Assembly: GCA_031216915.1 (NCBI GenBank)
Contig: CM062289.1
Coordinates: forward strand, 395,710,674 to 395,774,673
DNA from: Pictodentalium vernedei
Taxonomy: Eukaryota > Mollusca > Scaphopoda > Dentaliida > Dentaliidae
Direction of reading: 5' to 3'
DNA: 64,000 bases
Under the pieces are notes generated by a model. That model ran no database searches and was not told where the DNA came from. It was given only the letters and a program-made list of their open reading frames with translations. The translations under genes were made by a program, and so were the position numbers. Position 1 is the stretch's first letter; each line of letters begins with the position of its first letter. This document shows, one piece after another, positions 35,501-48,885 of the stretch.

Positions 35501-38012
35501 TTTTCAAGATGTTGCGAAGCGGGACGGGGATGTGCACGGCGGACACCCCCCCCCCCGGTCTGGGATAGTGCCCCTTAAAACTTATAATTCAGTGCCACGG
35601 GTGGATAGATGGGACAAAAGCAACCTCGCGTTTTCAAGAACTTTGCCTGTGGATCACGACACTACCCTTAAAACATAGATAATGGCCAGAACTCGAAAGT
35701 GAACAGAAATCGCTTGCGAAAAAGATGGCTAGCTAGACATTAAAATGGAACACACGGCAGTTTCAGATATAGCTTGTGGAGGGGGGGGGGGAGGGGGGGG
35801 GGGCTTGGACCCATCGAGGAGACCCTAGTTCGACCCAATGGAAGAAAATTTGATTTCTCAATCTAACCGAACTGAAGAACGCTGTTTACATGCATCTGGG
35901 CGAAAAAAATGGAGATTAGGCGGCTGGTATGTCGAAATGTCTCCATGTGGACTGCTAATGGCAATCCACATAGAGAGCCATTTCGTATACCGGCAGTCTA
36001 TGCAATGAGATCCATTTCGCTTGTTGGTCGTTTTCACGCACCAACAGGCTGCATTAATTTTGCGATTCCCCCCCCCCTCCTCCCAGGGGTGGCGGCACTA
36101 TCTTTTCAAGATATTTTCAGTCGACGTTCAGTCACAACTCTATTTTGTAGAAAACGCAGGCTTATGCGATTATTTACCTGAAGTTGGAAACGGGGCAATC
36201 TTCTGAAATAAAAAAAATGCTCTATTTCGCAGACGCCCAAGTCAAAGTATCACCTGGATTCGAAACCACTCGCAGCGATCTCTTCCAATGCTTATGAGTG
36301 CCGAAAACATTGAGCACGTGACCTAGTGCATTTGCCACCCAAAGTTGTGAGCAGGATTAAATAGGAATCATCGGCCGATTGGTTCAAAATCTGTTGGCTT
36401 TGAATCCATCAATCAATATATTTTTATCCAGTTTGTACAGTATTAAAAACCTTTTTCTATAATTTTGTGCCAGAATGAGTGAAAATCTCTCAAAAACATG
36501 TGGCATGAAAACAAAGTGTCAAGTTCATTCAGTGCAAGACCAGACGGCAGAAGCGAAAATTCCAAAGTTCAATTTAAATTTTACCTTGTACTATATATTT
36601 TTTCCAGTTTTTGTTAGTTCAAAAAAGATGATGTACTTTTGGATGTATAGGTAACTTGGTGTGTTGTACAGAGAGTGAAAGGTTAGCAATGCTGTCAATG
36701 GGATTTTGGGGCTTTTAACAACCTCATATCGAGAACGTATTGAACGCCCCAATCCACTTGGCTACTGAACCTTTCACTAAAATTTTGAAATAAAGCGTTG
36801 TAATACACCCAGGTGTTAAAAAATCAAAACCATTCAGATTGATTATTCTCTAATGTTTGTTAACAGTCGGAAACTTGATTATCCTTATCCGAAAGCAAGA
36901 CTGACGGACAAATAATTTGATTATACAAAGCTTTAATTTATATTCTTTTTGAACAGACGATTTTTTCGATGAGATCTGTTCGGGTATACTTAGCCCATGT
37001 TGCACATTCAACACTGTGATTACGTTACTCTGCGTAGTGTACAGCGTATAATGTTTTGTCCATATTTCAATGAAAAATATGATCATTCAGAGCCATATTT
37101 TAAACGCCAGTATCTCTCGACACAACAGATGGAATAAGCTGATCTTTTCAGCCTAGAATTCTGACACGTACATTAAGAGAAACCATGCCTTTTTTCTCCT
37201 AAAGTTTTGTTAATAAAAAATGTCAAATTGAAAAAAGTCAAACATCGACTAAATAATCATTCATCTTTTGCCCCCTGTTAATATTCGTATCCATGCTCAA
37301 AGTCAAACCTTAAACCCGAAAATCTTATTCTGGAGTAAAGATTGACCAAGAGAAACCTTCTAATGTTCTCTTTATTTTAATAACGTGCAACTCAGATAAA
37401 CGGGACATGCCGATAATGACAATGATTCGTCATCGTCTAACTACTCAGAATGAAAGTATGATATCAAAGAAAAATTCTGTTTTTCAAGGCTGCGCACATA
37501 CACATACATCTTATGTGTTGGGGGGGGGGGATTGCTTGGGGATAGTGTTGTGTGGCTGGAGGGAGGCTTTGCACAATATTATGTTAGTTTGGGCAGGGCC
37601 GTCACTAACAATTTTTATTTATTTATTTTTCTTGGGATGTAGGGGTGGGGGAGGTATAGGACATCTGAGCCCGACGGCTCGGTCATATCGTCCAAATTAT
37701 CAGATCGTACCTAATTCCTTTTATCGAAGACACATACGCAAAAATATACTTTCCATTGATAGAATACTTACATGGCAGGGAATTTATTAGAATTTCATGA
37801 CAGTGCTGTCCATTACAAACCAATTGGGCGGATATGCCCGACCTTCTGGGTGCTTTCAACAGGTCATGGTCATAAAAATAATTTATTATTACTTGCTCTC
37901 TCTCCCTGGATGTGTGATTCTACCGATATTGTGAGTCTGGAATTTATTGCACTTTCTGATGTGTGTATATTTTATCGGCGAGCAAGAGATTTAGTCCAGC
38001 TGAGTACTCAAA
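32588..38012. repeat. Array unit 7 (class A, second member of duplicated trio)
   Basis: 5425 bp, the shortest unit, because its C run is only 11 long and its double G run 11/11. Class A. It shares with unit 10 alone a C in 'attcgctatt' near 35013 and an A in 'tatcagatcg' near 37702. With units 5 and 10 it shares the A near 34466 and the T near 35092. Its A run near 34588 is seven long, shorter than in most units. Confidence 0.97.
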
Positions 38013-41000
38013 ACCATGTATATTTTCGACACGCAAGCAAGGGGACTGCCCAACTTGGTTTTTCATAATTTCTTGCCCAGCCTTTGTCTGGTGAAACTCT
38101 GGATCGGGTTACGCCCCTGGGTTTTTTTTAAAGAGTAATTTTATTTCCATTAAGATGAAATAGGACTTGGCGCCACTACAAATATATTCATTTCTGATCC
38201 TTTGAAAAGGACGAATGAGATTACTGCATATCTTCACCAAATCTACAAACTTTCACCGTGATGCATAGTTTGAAACCCTCTTTGCAATGTTTGTCTTGTG
38301 TTTCTCGATTTTTAAACAGTCCCCTCAACACCGATAGACCTACATTATTTGAAACACAATATTTTTTTTTCATCAGACTAAATGCTGAGAAGGAGTCGAT
38401 CAACTAAGGCGAGAATTGATTTCACCCCCTTCTCCCGCCCATTACTTCTACACAACAGCTCAGAAACTATAAACAATACAGCTTATAACGTGTAGGGAAC
38501 CGAGTACCAGGCGAATTGCAACTATTGCCGCGTGTAACTGCCAGAGGTTTCGGCTTACACCAGCCCAAAGCCAAACTGAATTTCAAAATTAGCAACGCAT
38601 GGTGTACTTTCCATAATATCAACAGCCCATCAACACAGGTTCACAGACCCGCCTCGTTCACGGACACAAGGCAACTGAAGGGCTCGTATCAAATTTGAAA
38701 TAAAAATTGTAAATTTAGCAGCTGCACTGTCGGCCATGTGCACGCCTCAGTGTATTTGTGTTGGTTACGAATGCTAATACCATTTGTACATACGGTGCAA
38801 CAAAACAGAATAATTTATTATCAGTTATCCGACTTCTATATATATGCAAAGCTGCAGTCGGAAATAATACAGTCCACGAAAAGAGCGTCCTGAGAAAATA
38901 TTTTGGTGTTAAAAATTGCTGAAGTATTTTATTTAGTTGAAGCATCGCTGTCAGATCTTCTTGCAAGAAAATAACCGATTGGATAGATTCACTGCAATAT
39001 CTTGAAAGGGCCGATTGAAATGACCTGGTGGCATGAAAAAGCAATTGAATATTTGGATGTATTTTGTTTGAAAACATAAAAATATTTCGTCAACAGCGCC
39101 TGGATGCGCTGAACTGGGGACAATATACCCTTCCATACCCTTCTCGAAATCTACCATTGACACCAAGACTTATTTTGTATCTATGTTCATGGAGGCTAAC
39201 TGGCGAAAGGGGAGGTGATAGTCTTCTTGAGATCTACTTTAAATGACAACATTTCTCTTGCATTTAAAACCTCGTATTGTTTGTAAAGTTTGTGTATCTT
39301 GCGAATAGCTATCAATTTGCATTACAGTATTTATAATGCCGTTATGGAGTGAAATAGTAACGTTTGTAAAGTGTTTTTAGTCTTTGTCAGAAAATTAAAA
39401 TAAAAAAACAAATTCCTTCTTTCAACTCAGCTGGGTGTCAAGAAATATGTCTTTTGTACATACATCAATTTCTACATTCAAATTTTATCGGGTGGGAGTA
39501 ACTTTTGTATTCTGGGGGGGGGGGGGGGTGATAGCGGCTTCGATCAAACATTCTATAGGTGGGACGGAAGCAGTGGTTGCAGCGTGAATGAATGGGTTCG
39601 CGCAAGTAAACCCCATTCGGCCGTTGTCATGGTTGCATCGTTGCAAGCAACAAATTACATTAATGCCAAGGGTAGTTTATCTATCAGGGTGAGCTGAAAC
39701 CCGTGTCCACATAAATAAACTTTTATTCTATGACCTATTCTATCTGTGCACTTTTATCGGGTTAATAAGGAACATTTTGTAGACGAAGGGTATAATGTGG
39801 ATTGCTTCAGTGTCCTTTGAGAACAATAAAAATACACCCTCTGAAACAAAGTTTATACAAACTCTCCCGTTGGTCGCATTAGAAAAAACGTTTTATAGTC
39901 GAGTTAGTGTTGGGTTTCGTTTTTTTTTCAGAAAATGAATGCGTTTGAAATAAATGTGCGTAACAAACTGTCTTGTCATTAGAACCAGAATTTCGTCAAA
40001 GCTCTCAGATATAAAAAAAATATAGGAAACCACTGTAACATTAAAACATAGACAGTTTATAAAACACATCATGTTGCATGTGCACATCATTAATGCAAAA
40101 TAGCAGTTGTCCTTCGTCGAACACTATCCTCCATTTATAAAAAACAAGCTACCAACAAAAAGTTTTGTCTGGCCATTTACAGTCAAATAATCCTGGTAGG
40201 AACTCAGAGTAGTGTCTGTTTGCTGCTTGAGCCGACAACCAACGCCTGGGGTGCATATCCCAATAATGTGGTTTTATGGGTATAAACGATCAGTAAAACT
40301 TCAATTTGGTTTTGGTGACCACAGAGTTATAGGTGTTGGAAGTCACCGTAAATATGAATAAATTAATAATCTCCAGAAAAATGTTAGTGTATCAGTGGCA
40401 AAGTCTCGAGCGTGGAACCACAAGCAAACAAAATTCGTTATTACTACGTGCAATGCGTGGATTGTGGACTACCACTGAAACACCTATGGAGTGGAGTTTC
40501 TCTCAGGCAAACACACCCCCTCGTCTGTTAAAAAAACATGGAAATAATAAGGAAAATTTCAGCAATTTCACCTCCGACTTGAACGCGCAGGGTCACTGTC
40601 CTAAAGGGTGTTACAACCAGATGCGTCACGAAGAATATCAATTGGGGGAGGAGTGGAAAACATGACTTGTTCCGCCGGTGATTCCTAATGTTACGACTGA
40701 TGAAATATTTCAACTACACTTTGGCCATTTATCTGCGAAGCATTTAGCTGATTGGTTCTGATAGTCGATAAGGGGAGATAACCGTCCATTTGAACCAGTC
40801 ATCAAAAGTGGAAAGCTGCCAATGGATGCAGCAACTATTCACGAACGATGACTGAAAATTTCAATTAAATCCCTCAAGAATTTTCTTAGATAGAGTGTTT
40901 TAACGAGATGTTTTGAATTTGGTCTTTTTCAAGATGTTGCGAAGCGGGACGGGGATGTGCACGGCGGACACCCCCCCCCCCCCCCGGTCTGGGATAGTGC

Positions 41001-43450
41001 CCCTTAAAACTTATAATTCAGTGCCACGGGTGGATAGATGGGACAAAAGCAACCTCGCGTTTTCAAGAACTTTGCCTGTGGATCACGACACTACCCTTAA
41101 AACATAGATAATGGCCAGAACTCGAAAGTGAACAGAAATCGCTTGCGAAAAAGATGGCTAGCTAGACATTAAAATGGAACACACGGCAGTTTCAGATATA
41201 GCTTGTGGAGGGGGGGGGGGGAGGGGGGGGGGGCTTGGACCCATCGAGGAGACCCTAGTTCGACCCAATGGAAGAAAATTTGATTTCTCAATCTAACCGA
41301 ACTGAAGAACGCTGTTTACATGCATCTGGGCGAAAAAAATGGAGATTAGGCGGCTGGTATGTCGAAATGTCTCCATGTGGACTGCTAATGGCAATCCACA
41401 TAGAGAGCCATTTCGTATACCGGCAGTCTATGCAATGAGATCCATTTCGCTTGTTGGTCGTTTTCACGCACCAACAGGCTGCATTAATTTTGCGATTCCC
41501 CCCCCCCCCTCCTCCCAGGGGTGGCGGCACTATCTTTTCAAGATATTTTCAGTCGACGTTCAGTCACAACTCTATTTTGTAGAAAACGCAGGCTTATGCG
41601 ATTATTTACCTGAAGTTGGAAACGGGGCAATCTTCTGAAATAAAAAAAATGCTCTATTTCGCAGACGCCCAAGTCAAAGTATCACCTGGATTCGAAACCA
41701 CTCGCAGCGATCTCTTCCAATGCTTATGAGTGCCGAAAACATTGAGCACGTGACCTAGTGCATTTGCCACCCAAAGTTGTGAGCAGGATTAAATAGGAAT
41801 CATCGGCCGATTGGTTCAAAATCTGTTGGCTTTGAATCCATCAATCAATATATTTTTATCCAGTTTGTACAGTATTAAAAACCTTTTTCTATAATTTTGT
41901 GCCAGAATGAGTGAAAATCTCTCAAAAACATGTGGCATGAAAACAAAGTGTCAAGTTCATTCAGTGCAAGACCAGACGGCAGAAGCGAAAATTCCAAAGT
42001 TCAATTTAAATTTTACCTTGTACTATATATTTTTTCCAGTTTTTGTTAGTTCAAAAAAGATGATGTACTTTTGGATGTATAGGTAACTTGGTGTGTTGTA
42101 CAGAGAGTGAAAGGTTAGCAATGCTGTCAATGGGATTTTGGGGCTTTTAACAACCTCATATCGAGAACGTATTGAACGCCCCAATCCACTTGGCTACTGA
42201 ACCTTTCACTAAAATTTTGAAATAAAGCGTTGTAATACACCCAGGTGTTAAAAAATCAAAACCATTCAGATTGATTATTCTCTAATGTTTGTTAACAGTC
42301 GGAAACTTGATTATCCTTATCCGAAAGCAAGACTGACGGACAAATAATTTGATTATACAAAGCTTTAATTTATATTCTTTTTGAACAGACGATTTTTTCG
42401 ATGAGATCTGTTCGGGTATACTTAGCCCATGTTGCACATTCAACACTGTGATTACGTTACTCTGCGTAGTGTACAGCGTATAATGTTTTGTCCATATTTC
42501 AATGAAAAATATGATCATTCAGAGCCATATTTTAAACGCCAGTATCTCTCGACACAACAGATGGAATAAGCTGATCTTTTCAGCCTAGAATTCTGACACG
42601 TACATTAAGAGAAACCATGCCTTTTTTCTCCTAAAGTTTTGTTAATAAAAAATGTCAAATTGAAAAAAGTCAAACATCGACTAAATAATCATTCATCTTT
42701 TGCCCCCTGTTAATATTCGTATCCATGCTCAAAGTCAAACCTTAAACCCGAAAATCTTATTCTGGAGTAAAGATTGACCAAGAGAAACCTTCTAATGTTC
42801 TCTTTATTTTAATAACGTGCAACTCAGATAAACGGGACATGCCGATAATGACAATGATTCGTCATCGTCTAACTACTCAGAATGAAAGTATGATATCAAA
42901 GAAAAATTCTGTTTTTCAAGGCTGCGCACATACACATACATCTTATGTGTTGGGGGGGGGGGGGGGGGATTGCTTGGGGATAGTGTTGTGTGGCTGGAGG
43001 GAGGCTTTGCACAATATTATGTTAGTTTGGGCAGGGCCGTCACTAACAATTTTTATTTATTTATTTTTCTTGGGATGTAGGGGTGGGGGAGGTACAGGAC
43101 ATCTGAGCCCGACGGCTCGGTCATATCGTCCAAATTATCGGATCGTACCTAATTCCTTTTATCGAAGACACATACGCAAAAATATACTTTCCATTGATAG
43201 AATACTTACATGGCAGGGAATTTATTAGAATTTCATGACAGTGCTGTCCATTACAAACCAATTGGGCGGATATGCCCGACCTTCTGGGTGCTTTCAACAG
43301 GTCATGGTCATAAAAATAATTTATTATTACTTGCTCTCTCTCCCTGGATGTGTGATTCTACCGATATTGTGAGTCTGGAATTTATTGCACTTTCTGATGT
43401 GTGTATATTTTATCGGCGAGCAAGAGATTTAGTCCAGCTGAGTACTCAAA
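38013..43450. repeat. Array unit 8 (class B, third member of duplicated trio)
   Basis: 5438 bp, the longest unit, mainly because the last poly(G) run is 17 long. Class B. It shares with unit 11 alone a G in place of the A that precedes the first poly(G) run (near 39514). With units 11 and 12 it shares G in 'acagagtt' near 40324 and A in 'gaggagtgg' near 40652. Near its right end it has C in 'ggtacagg' (near 43095), shared only with unit 5. A private change makes 'cagcaattt' near 40564. Confidence 0.97.
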
Positions 43451-46400
43451 ACCATGTATATTTTCGACACGCAAGCAAGGGGACTGCCCAACTTGGTTTT
43501 TCATAATTTCTTGCCCAGCCTTTGTCTAGTGAAACTCTGGATCGGGTTACGCCCCTGGGTTTTTTTTAAAGAGTAATTTTATTTCCATTAAGATGAAATA
43601 GGACTTGGCGCCACTACAAATATATTCATTTCTGATCCTTTGAAAAGGACGAATGAGATTACTGCATATCTTCACCAAATCTACAAACTTTCACCGTGAT
43701 GCATAGTTTGAAACCCTCTTTGCAATGTTTGTCTTGTGTTTCTCGATTTTTAAACAGTCCCCTCAACACCGATAGACCTACATTATTTGAAACACAATAT
43801 TTTTTTTTCATCAGACTAAATGCTGAGAAGGAGTCGATCAACTAAGGCGAGAATTGATTTCACCCCCTTCTCCCGCCCATTACTTCTACACAACAGCTCA
43901 GAAACTATAAACAATACAGCTTATAACGTGTAGGGAACCGAGTACCAGGCGAATTGCAACTATTGCCGCGTGTAACTGCCAGAGGTTTCGGCTTACACCA
44001 GCCCAAAGCCAAACTGAATTTCAAAATTAGCAACGCATGGTGTACTTTCCATAATATCAACAGCCCATCAACACAGGTTCACAGACCCGCCTCGTTCACG
44101 GACACAAGGCAACTGAAGGGCTCGTATCAAATTTGAAATAAAAATTGTAAATTTAGCAGCTGCACTGTCGGCCATGTGCACGCCTCAGTGTATTTGTGTT
44201 GGTTACGAATGCTAATACCATTTGTACATACGGTGCAACAAAACAGAATAATTTATTATCAGTTATCCGACTTCTATATATATGCAAAGCTGCAGTCGGA
44301 AATAATACAGTCCACGAAAAGAGCGTCCTGAGAAAATATTTTGATGTTAAAAATTGCTGAAGTATTTTATTTAGTTGAAGCATCGCTGTCAGATCTTCTT
44401 GCAAGAAAATAACCGATTGGATAGATTCACTGCAATATCTTGAAAGGGCCGATTGAAATGACCTGGTGGCATGGAAAAGCAATTGAATATTTGGATGTAT
44501 TTTGTTTGAAAACATAAAAATATTTCGTCAACAGCGCCTGGATGCGCTGAACTGGGGACAATATACCCTTCCATACCCTTCTCGAAATCTACCATTGACA
44601 CCAAGACTTATTTTGTATCTATGTTCATGGAGGCTAACTGGCGAAAGGGGAGGTGATAGTCTTCTTGAGATCTACTTTAAATGACAACATTTCTCTTGCA
44701 TTTAAAACCTCGTATTGTTTGTAAAGTTTGTGTATCTTGCGAATAGCTATCAATTTGCATTACAGTATTTATAATGCCGTTATGGAGTGAAATAGTAACG
44801 TTTGTAAAGTGTTTTTAGTCTTTGTCAGAAAATTAAAATAAAAAAACAAATTCCTTCTTTCAACTCAGCTGGGTGTCAAGAAATATGTCTTTTGTACATA
44901 CATCAATTTCTACATTCAAATTTTATCGGGTGGGAGTAACTTTTGTATTCTAGGGGGGGGGGGGGGTGATAGCGGCTTCGATCAAACATTCTATAGGTGG
45001 GACGGAAGCAGTGGTTGCAGCGTGAATGAATGGGTTCGCGCAAGTAAACCCCATTCGGCCGTTGTCATGGTTGCATCGTTGCAAGCAACAAATTACATTA
45101 ATGCCAAGGGTAGTTTATCTATCAGGGTGAGCTGAAACCCGTGTCCACATAAATAAACTTTTATTCTATGACCTATTCTATCTGTGCACTTTTATCGGGT
45201 TAATAAGGAACATTTTGTAGACGAAGGGTATAATGTGGATTGCTTCAGTGTCCTTTGAGAACAATAAAAATACACCCTCTGAAACAAAGTTTATACAAAC
45301 TCTCCCGTTGGTCGCATTAGAAAAAACGTTTTATAGTCGAGTTAGTGTTGGGTTTCGTTTTTTTTTCAGAAAATGAATGCGTTTGAAATAAATGTGCGTA
45401 ACAAACTGTCTTGTCATTAGAACCAGAATTTCGTCAAAGCTCTCAGATATAAAAAAAAATATAGGAAACCACTGTAACATTAAAACATAGACAGTTTATA
45501 AAACACATCATGTTGCATGTGCACATCATTAATGCAAAATAGCAGTTGTCCTTCGTCGAACACTATCCTCCATTTATAAAAAACAAGCTACCAACAAAAA
45601 GTTTTGTCTGGCCATTTACAGTCAAATAATCCTGGTAGGAACTCAGAGTAGTGTCTGTTTGCTGCTTGAGCCGACAACCAACGCCTGGGGTGCATATCCC
45701 AATAATGTGGTTTTATGGGTATAAACGATCAGTAAAACTTCAATTTGGTTTTGGTGACCACATAGTTATAGGTGTTGGAAGTCACCGTAAATATGAATAA
45801 ATTAATAATCTCCAGAAAAATGTTAGTGTATCAGTGGCAAAGTCTCGAGCGTGGAACCACAAGCAAACAAAATTCGTTATTACTACGTGCAATGCGTGGA
45901 TTGTGGACTACCACTGAAACACCTATGGAGTGGAGTTTCTCTCAGGCAAACACACCCCCTCGTCTGTTAAAAAAACATGGAAATAATAAGGAAAATTTCA
46001 GCCATTTCACCTCCGACTTGAACGCGCAGGGTCACTGTCCTAAAGGGTGTTACAACCAGATGCGTCACGAAGAATATCAATTGGGGGAGGGGTGGAAAAC
46101 ATGACTTGTTCCGCCGGTGATTCCTAATGTTACGACTGATGAAATATTTCAACTACACTTTGGCCATTTATCTGCGAAGCATTTAGCTGATTGGTTCTGA
46201 TAGTCGATAAGGGGAGATAACCGTCCATTTGAACCAGTCATCAAAAGTGGAAAGCTGCCAATGGATGCAGCAACTATTCACGAACGATGACTGAAAATTT
46301 CAATTAAATCCCTCAAAAATTTTCTTAGATAGAGTGTTTTAACGAGATGTTTTGAATTTGGTCTTTTTCAAGATGTTGCGAAGCGGGACGGGGATGTGCA

Positions 46401-48885
46401 CGGCGGACACCCCCCCCCCCCCCGGTCTGGGATAGTGCCCCTTAAAACTTATAATTCAGTGCCACGGGTGGATAGATGGGACAAAAGCAACCTCGCGTTT
46501 TCAAGAACTTTGCCTGTGGATCACGACACTACCCTTAAAACATAGATAATGGCCAGAACTCGAAAGTGAACAGAAATCGCTTGCGAAAAAGATGGCTAGC
46601 TAGACATTAAAATGGAACACACGGCAGTTTCAGATATAGCTTGTGGAGGGGGGGGGGGGGGAGGGGGGGGGGGCTTGGACCCATCGAGGAGACCCTAGTT
46701 CGACCCAATGGAAGAAAATTTGATTTCTCAATCTAACCGAACTGAAGAACGCTGTTTACATGCATCTGGGCGAAAAAAATGGAGATTAGGCGGCTGGTAT
46801 GTCGAAATGTCTCCATGTGGACTGCTAATGGCAATCCACATAGAGAGCCATTTCGTATACCGGCAGTCTATGCAATGAGATCCATTTCGCTTGTTGGTCG
46901 TTTTCACGCACCAACAGGCTGCATTAATTTTGCGATTCCCCCCCCCCTCCTCCCAGGGGTGGCGGCACTATCTTTTCAAGATATTTTCAGTCGACGTTCA
47001 GTCACAACTCTATTTTGTAGAAAACGCAGGCTTATGCGATTATTTACCTGAAGTTGGAAACGGGGCAATCTTCTGAAATAAAAAAAATGCTCTATTTCGC
47101 AGACGCCCAAGTCAAAGTATCACCTGGATTCGAAACCACTCGCAGCGATCTCTTCCAATGCTTATGAGTGCCGAAAACATTGAGCACGTGACCTAGTGCA
47201 TTTGCCACCCAAAGTTGTGAGCAGGATTAAATAGGAATCATCGGCCGATTGGTTCAAAATCTGTTGGCTTTGAATCCATCAATCAATATATTTTTATCCA
47301 GTTTGTACAGTATTAAAAACCTTTTTCTATAATTTTGTGCCAGAATGAGTGAAAATCTCTCAAAAACATGTGGCATGAAAACAAAGTGTCAAGTTCATTC
47401 AGTGCAAGACCAGACGGCAGAAGCGAAAATTCCAAAGTTCAATTTAAATTTTACCTTGTACTATATATTTTTTCCAGTTTTTGTTAGTTCAAAAAAGATG
47501 ATGTACTTTTGGATGTATAGGTAACTTGGTGTGTTGTACAGAGAGTGAAAGGTTAGCAATGCTGTCAATGGGATTTTGGGGCTTTTAACAACCTCATATC
47601 GAGAACGTATTGAACGCCCCAATCCACTTGGCTACTGAACCTTTCACTAAAATTTTGAAATAAAGCGTTGTAATACACCCAGGTGTTAAAAAATCAAAAC
47701 CATTCAGATTGATTATTCTCTAATGTTTGTTAACAGTCGGAAACTTGATTATCTTTATCCGAAAGCAAGACTGACGGACAAATAATTTGATTATACAAAG
47801 CTTTAATTTATATTCTTTTTGAACAGACGATTTTTTCGATGAGATCTGTTCGGGTATACTTAGCCCATGTTGCACATTCAACACTGTGATTACGTTACTC
47901 TGCGTAGTGTACAGCGTATAATGTTTTGTCCATATTTCAATGAAAAATATGATCATTCAGAGCCATATTTTAAACGCCAGTATCTCTCGACACAACAGAT
48001 GGAATAAGCTGATCTTTTCAGCCTAGAATTCTGACACGTACATTAAGAGAAACCATGCCTTTTTTCTCCTAAAGTTTTGTTAATAAAAAATGTCAAATTG
48101 AAAAAAGTCAAACATCGACTAAATAATCATTCATCTTTTGCCCCCTGTTAATATTCGTATCCATGCTCAAAGTCAAACCTTAAACCCGAAAATCTTATTC
48201 TGGAGTAAAGATTGACCAAGAGAAACCTTCTAATGTTCTCTTTATTTTAATAACGTGCAACTCAGATAAACGGGACATGCCGATAATGACAATGATTCGT
48301 CATCGTCTAACTACTCAGAATGAAAGTATGATATCAAAGAAAAATTCTGTTTTTCAAGGCTGCGCACATACACATACATCTTATGTGTTGGGGGGGGGGG
48401 GGGATTGCTTGGGGATAGTGTTGTGTGGCTGGAGGGAGGCTTTGCACAATATTATGTTAGTTTGGGCAGGGCCGTCACTAACAATTTTTATTTATTTATT
48501 TTTCTTGGGATGTAGGGGTGGGGGAGGTATAGGACATCTGAGCCCGACGGCTCGGTCATATCGTCCAAATTATCGGATCGTACCTAATTCCTTTTATCGA
48601 AGACACATACGCAAAAATATACTTTCCATTGATAGAATACTTACATGGCAGGGAATTTATTAGAATTTCATGACAGTGCTGTCCATTACAAACCAATTGG
48701 GCGGATATGCCCGACCTTCTGGGTGCTTTCAACAGGTCATGGTCATAAAAATAATTTATTATTACTTGCTCTCTCTCCCTGGATGTGTGATTCTACCGAT
48801 ATTGTGAGTCTGGAATTTATTGCACTTTCTGATGTGTGTATATTTTATCGGCGAGCAAGAGATTTAGTCCAGCTGAGTACTCAAA
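43451..48885. repeat. Array unit 9 (class A, repeats unit 6)
   Basis: 5435 bp. It is identical to unit 6 at every diagnostic site checked and lies three units to its right. Run lengths are 14, 14, 14/11, 10 and 14, against 14, 14, 13/9, 10 and 13 in unit 6. The two runs that agree best are the least variable ones, which fits duplication followed by run-length drift. Confidence 0.97.
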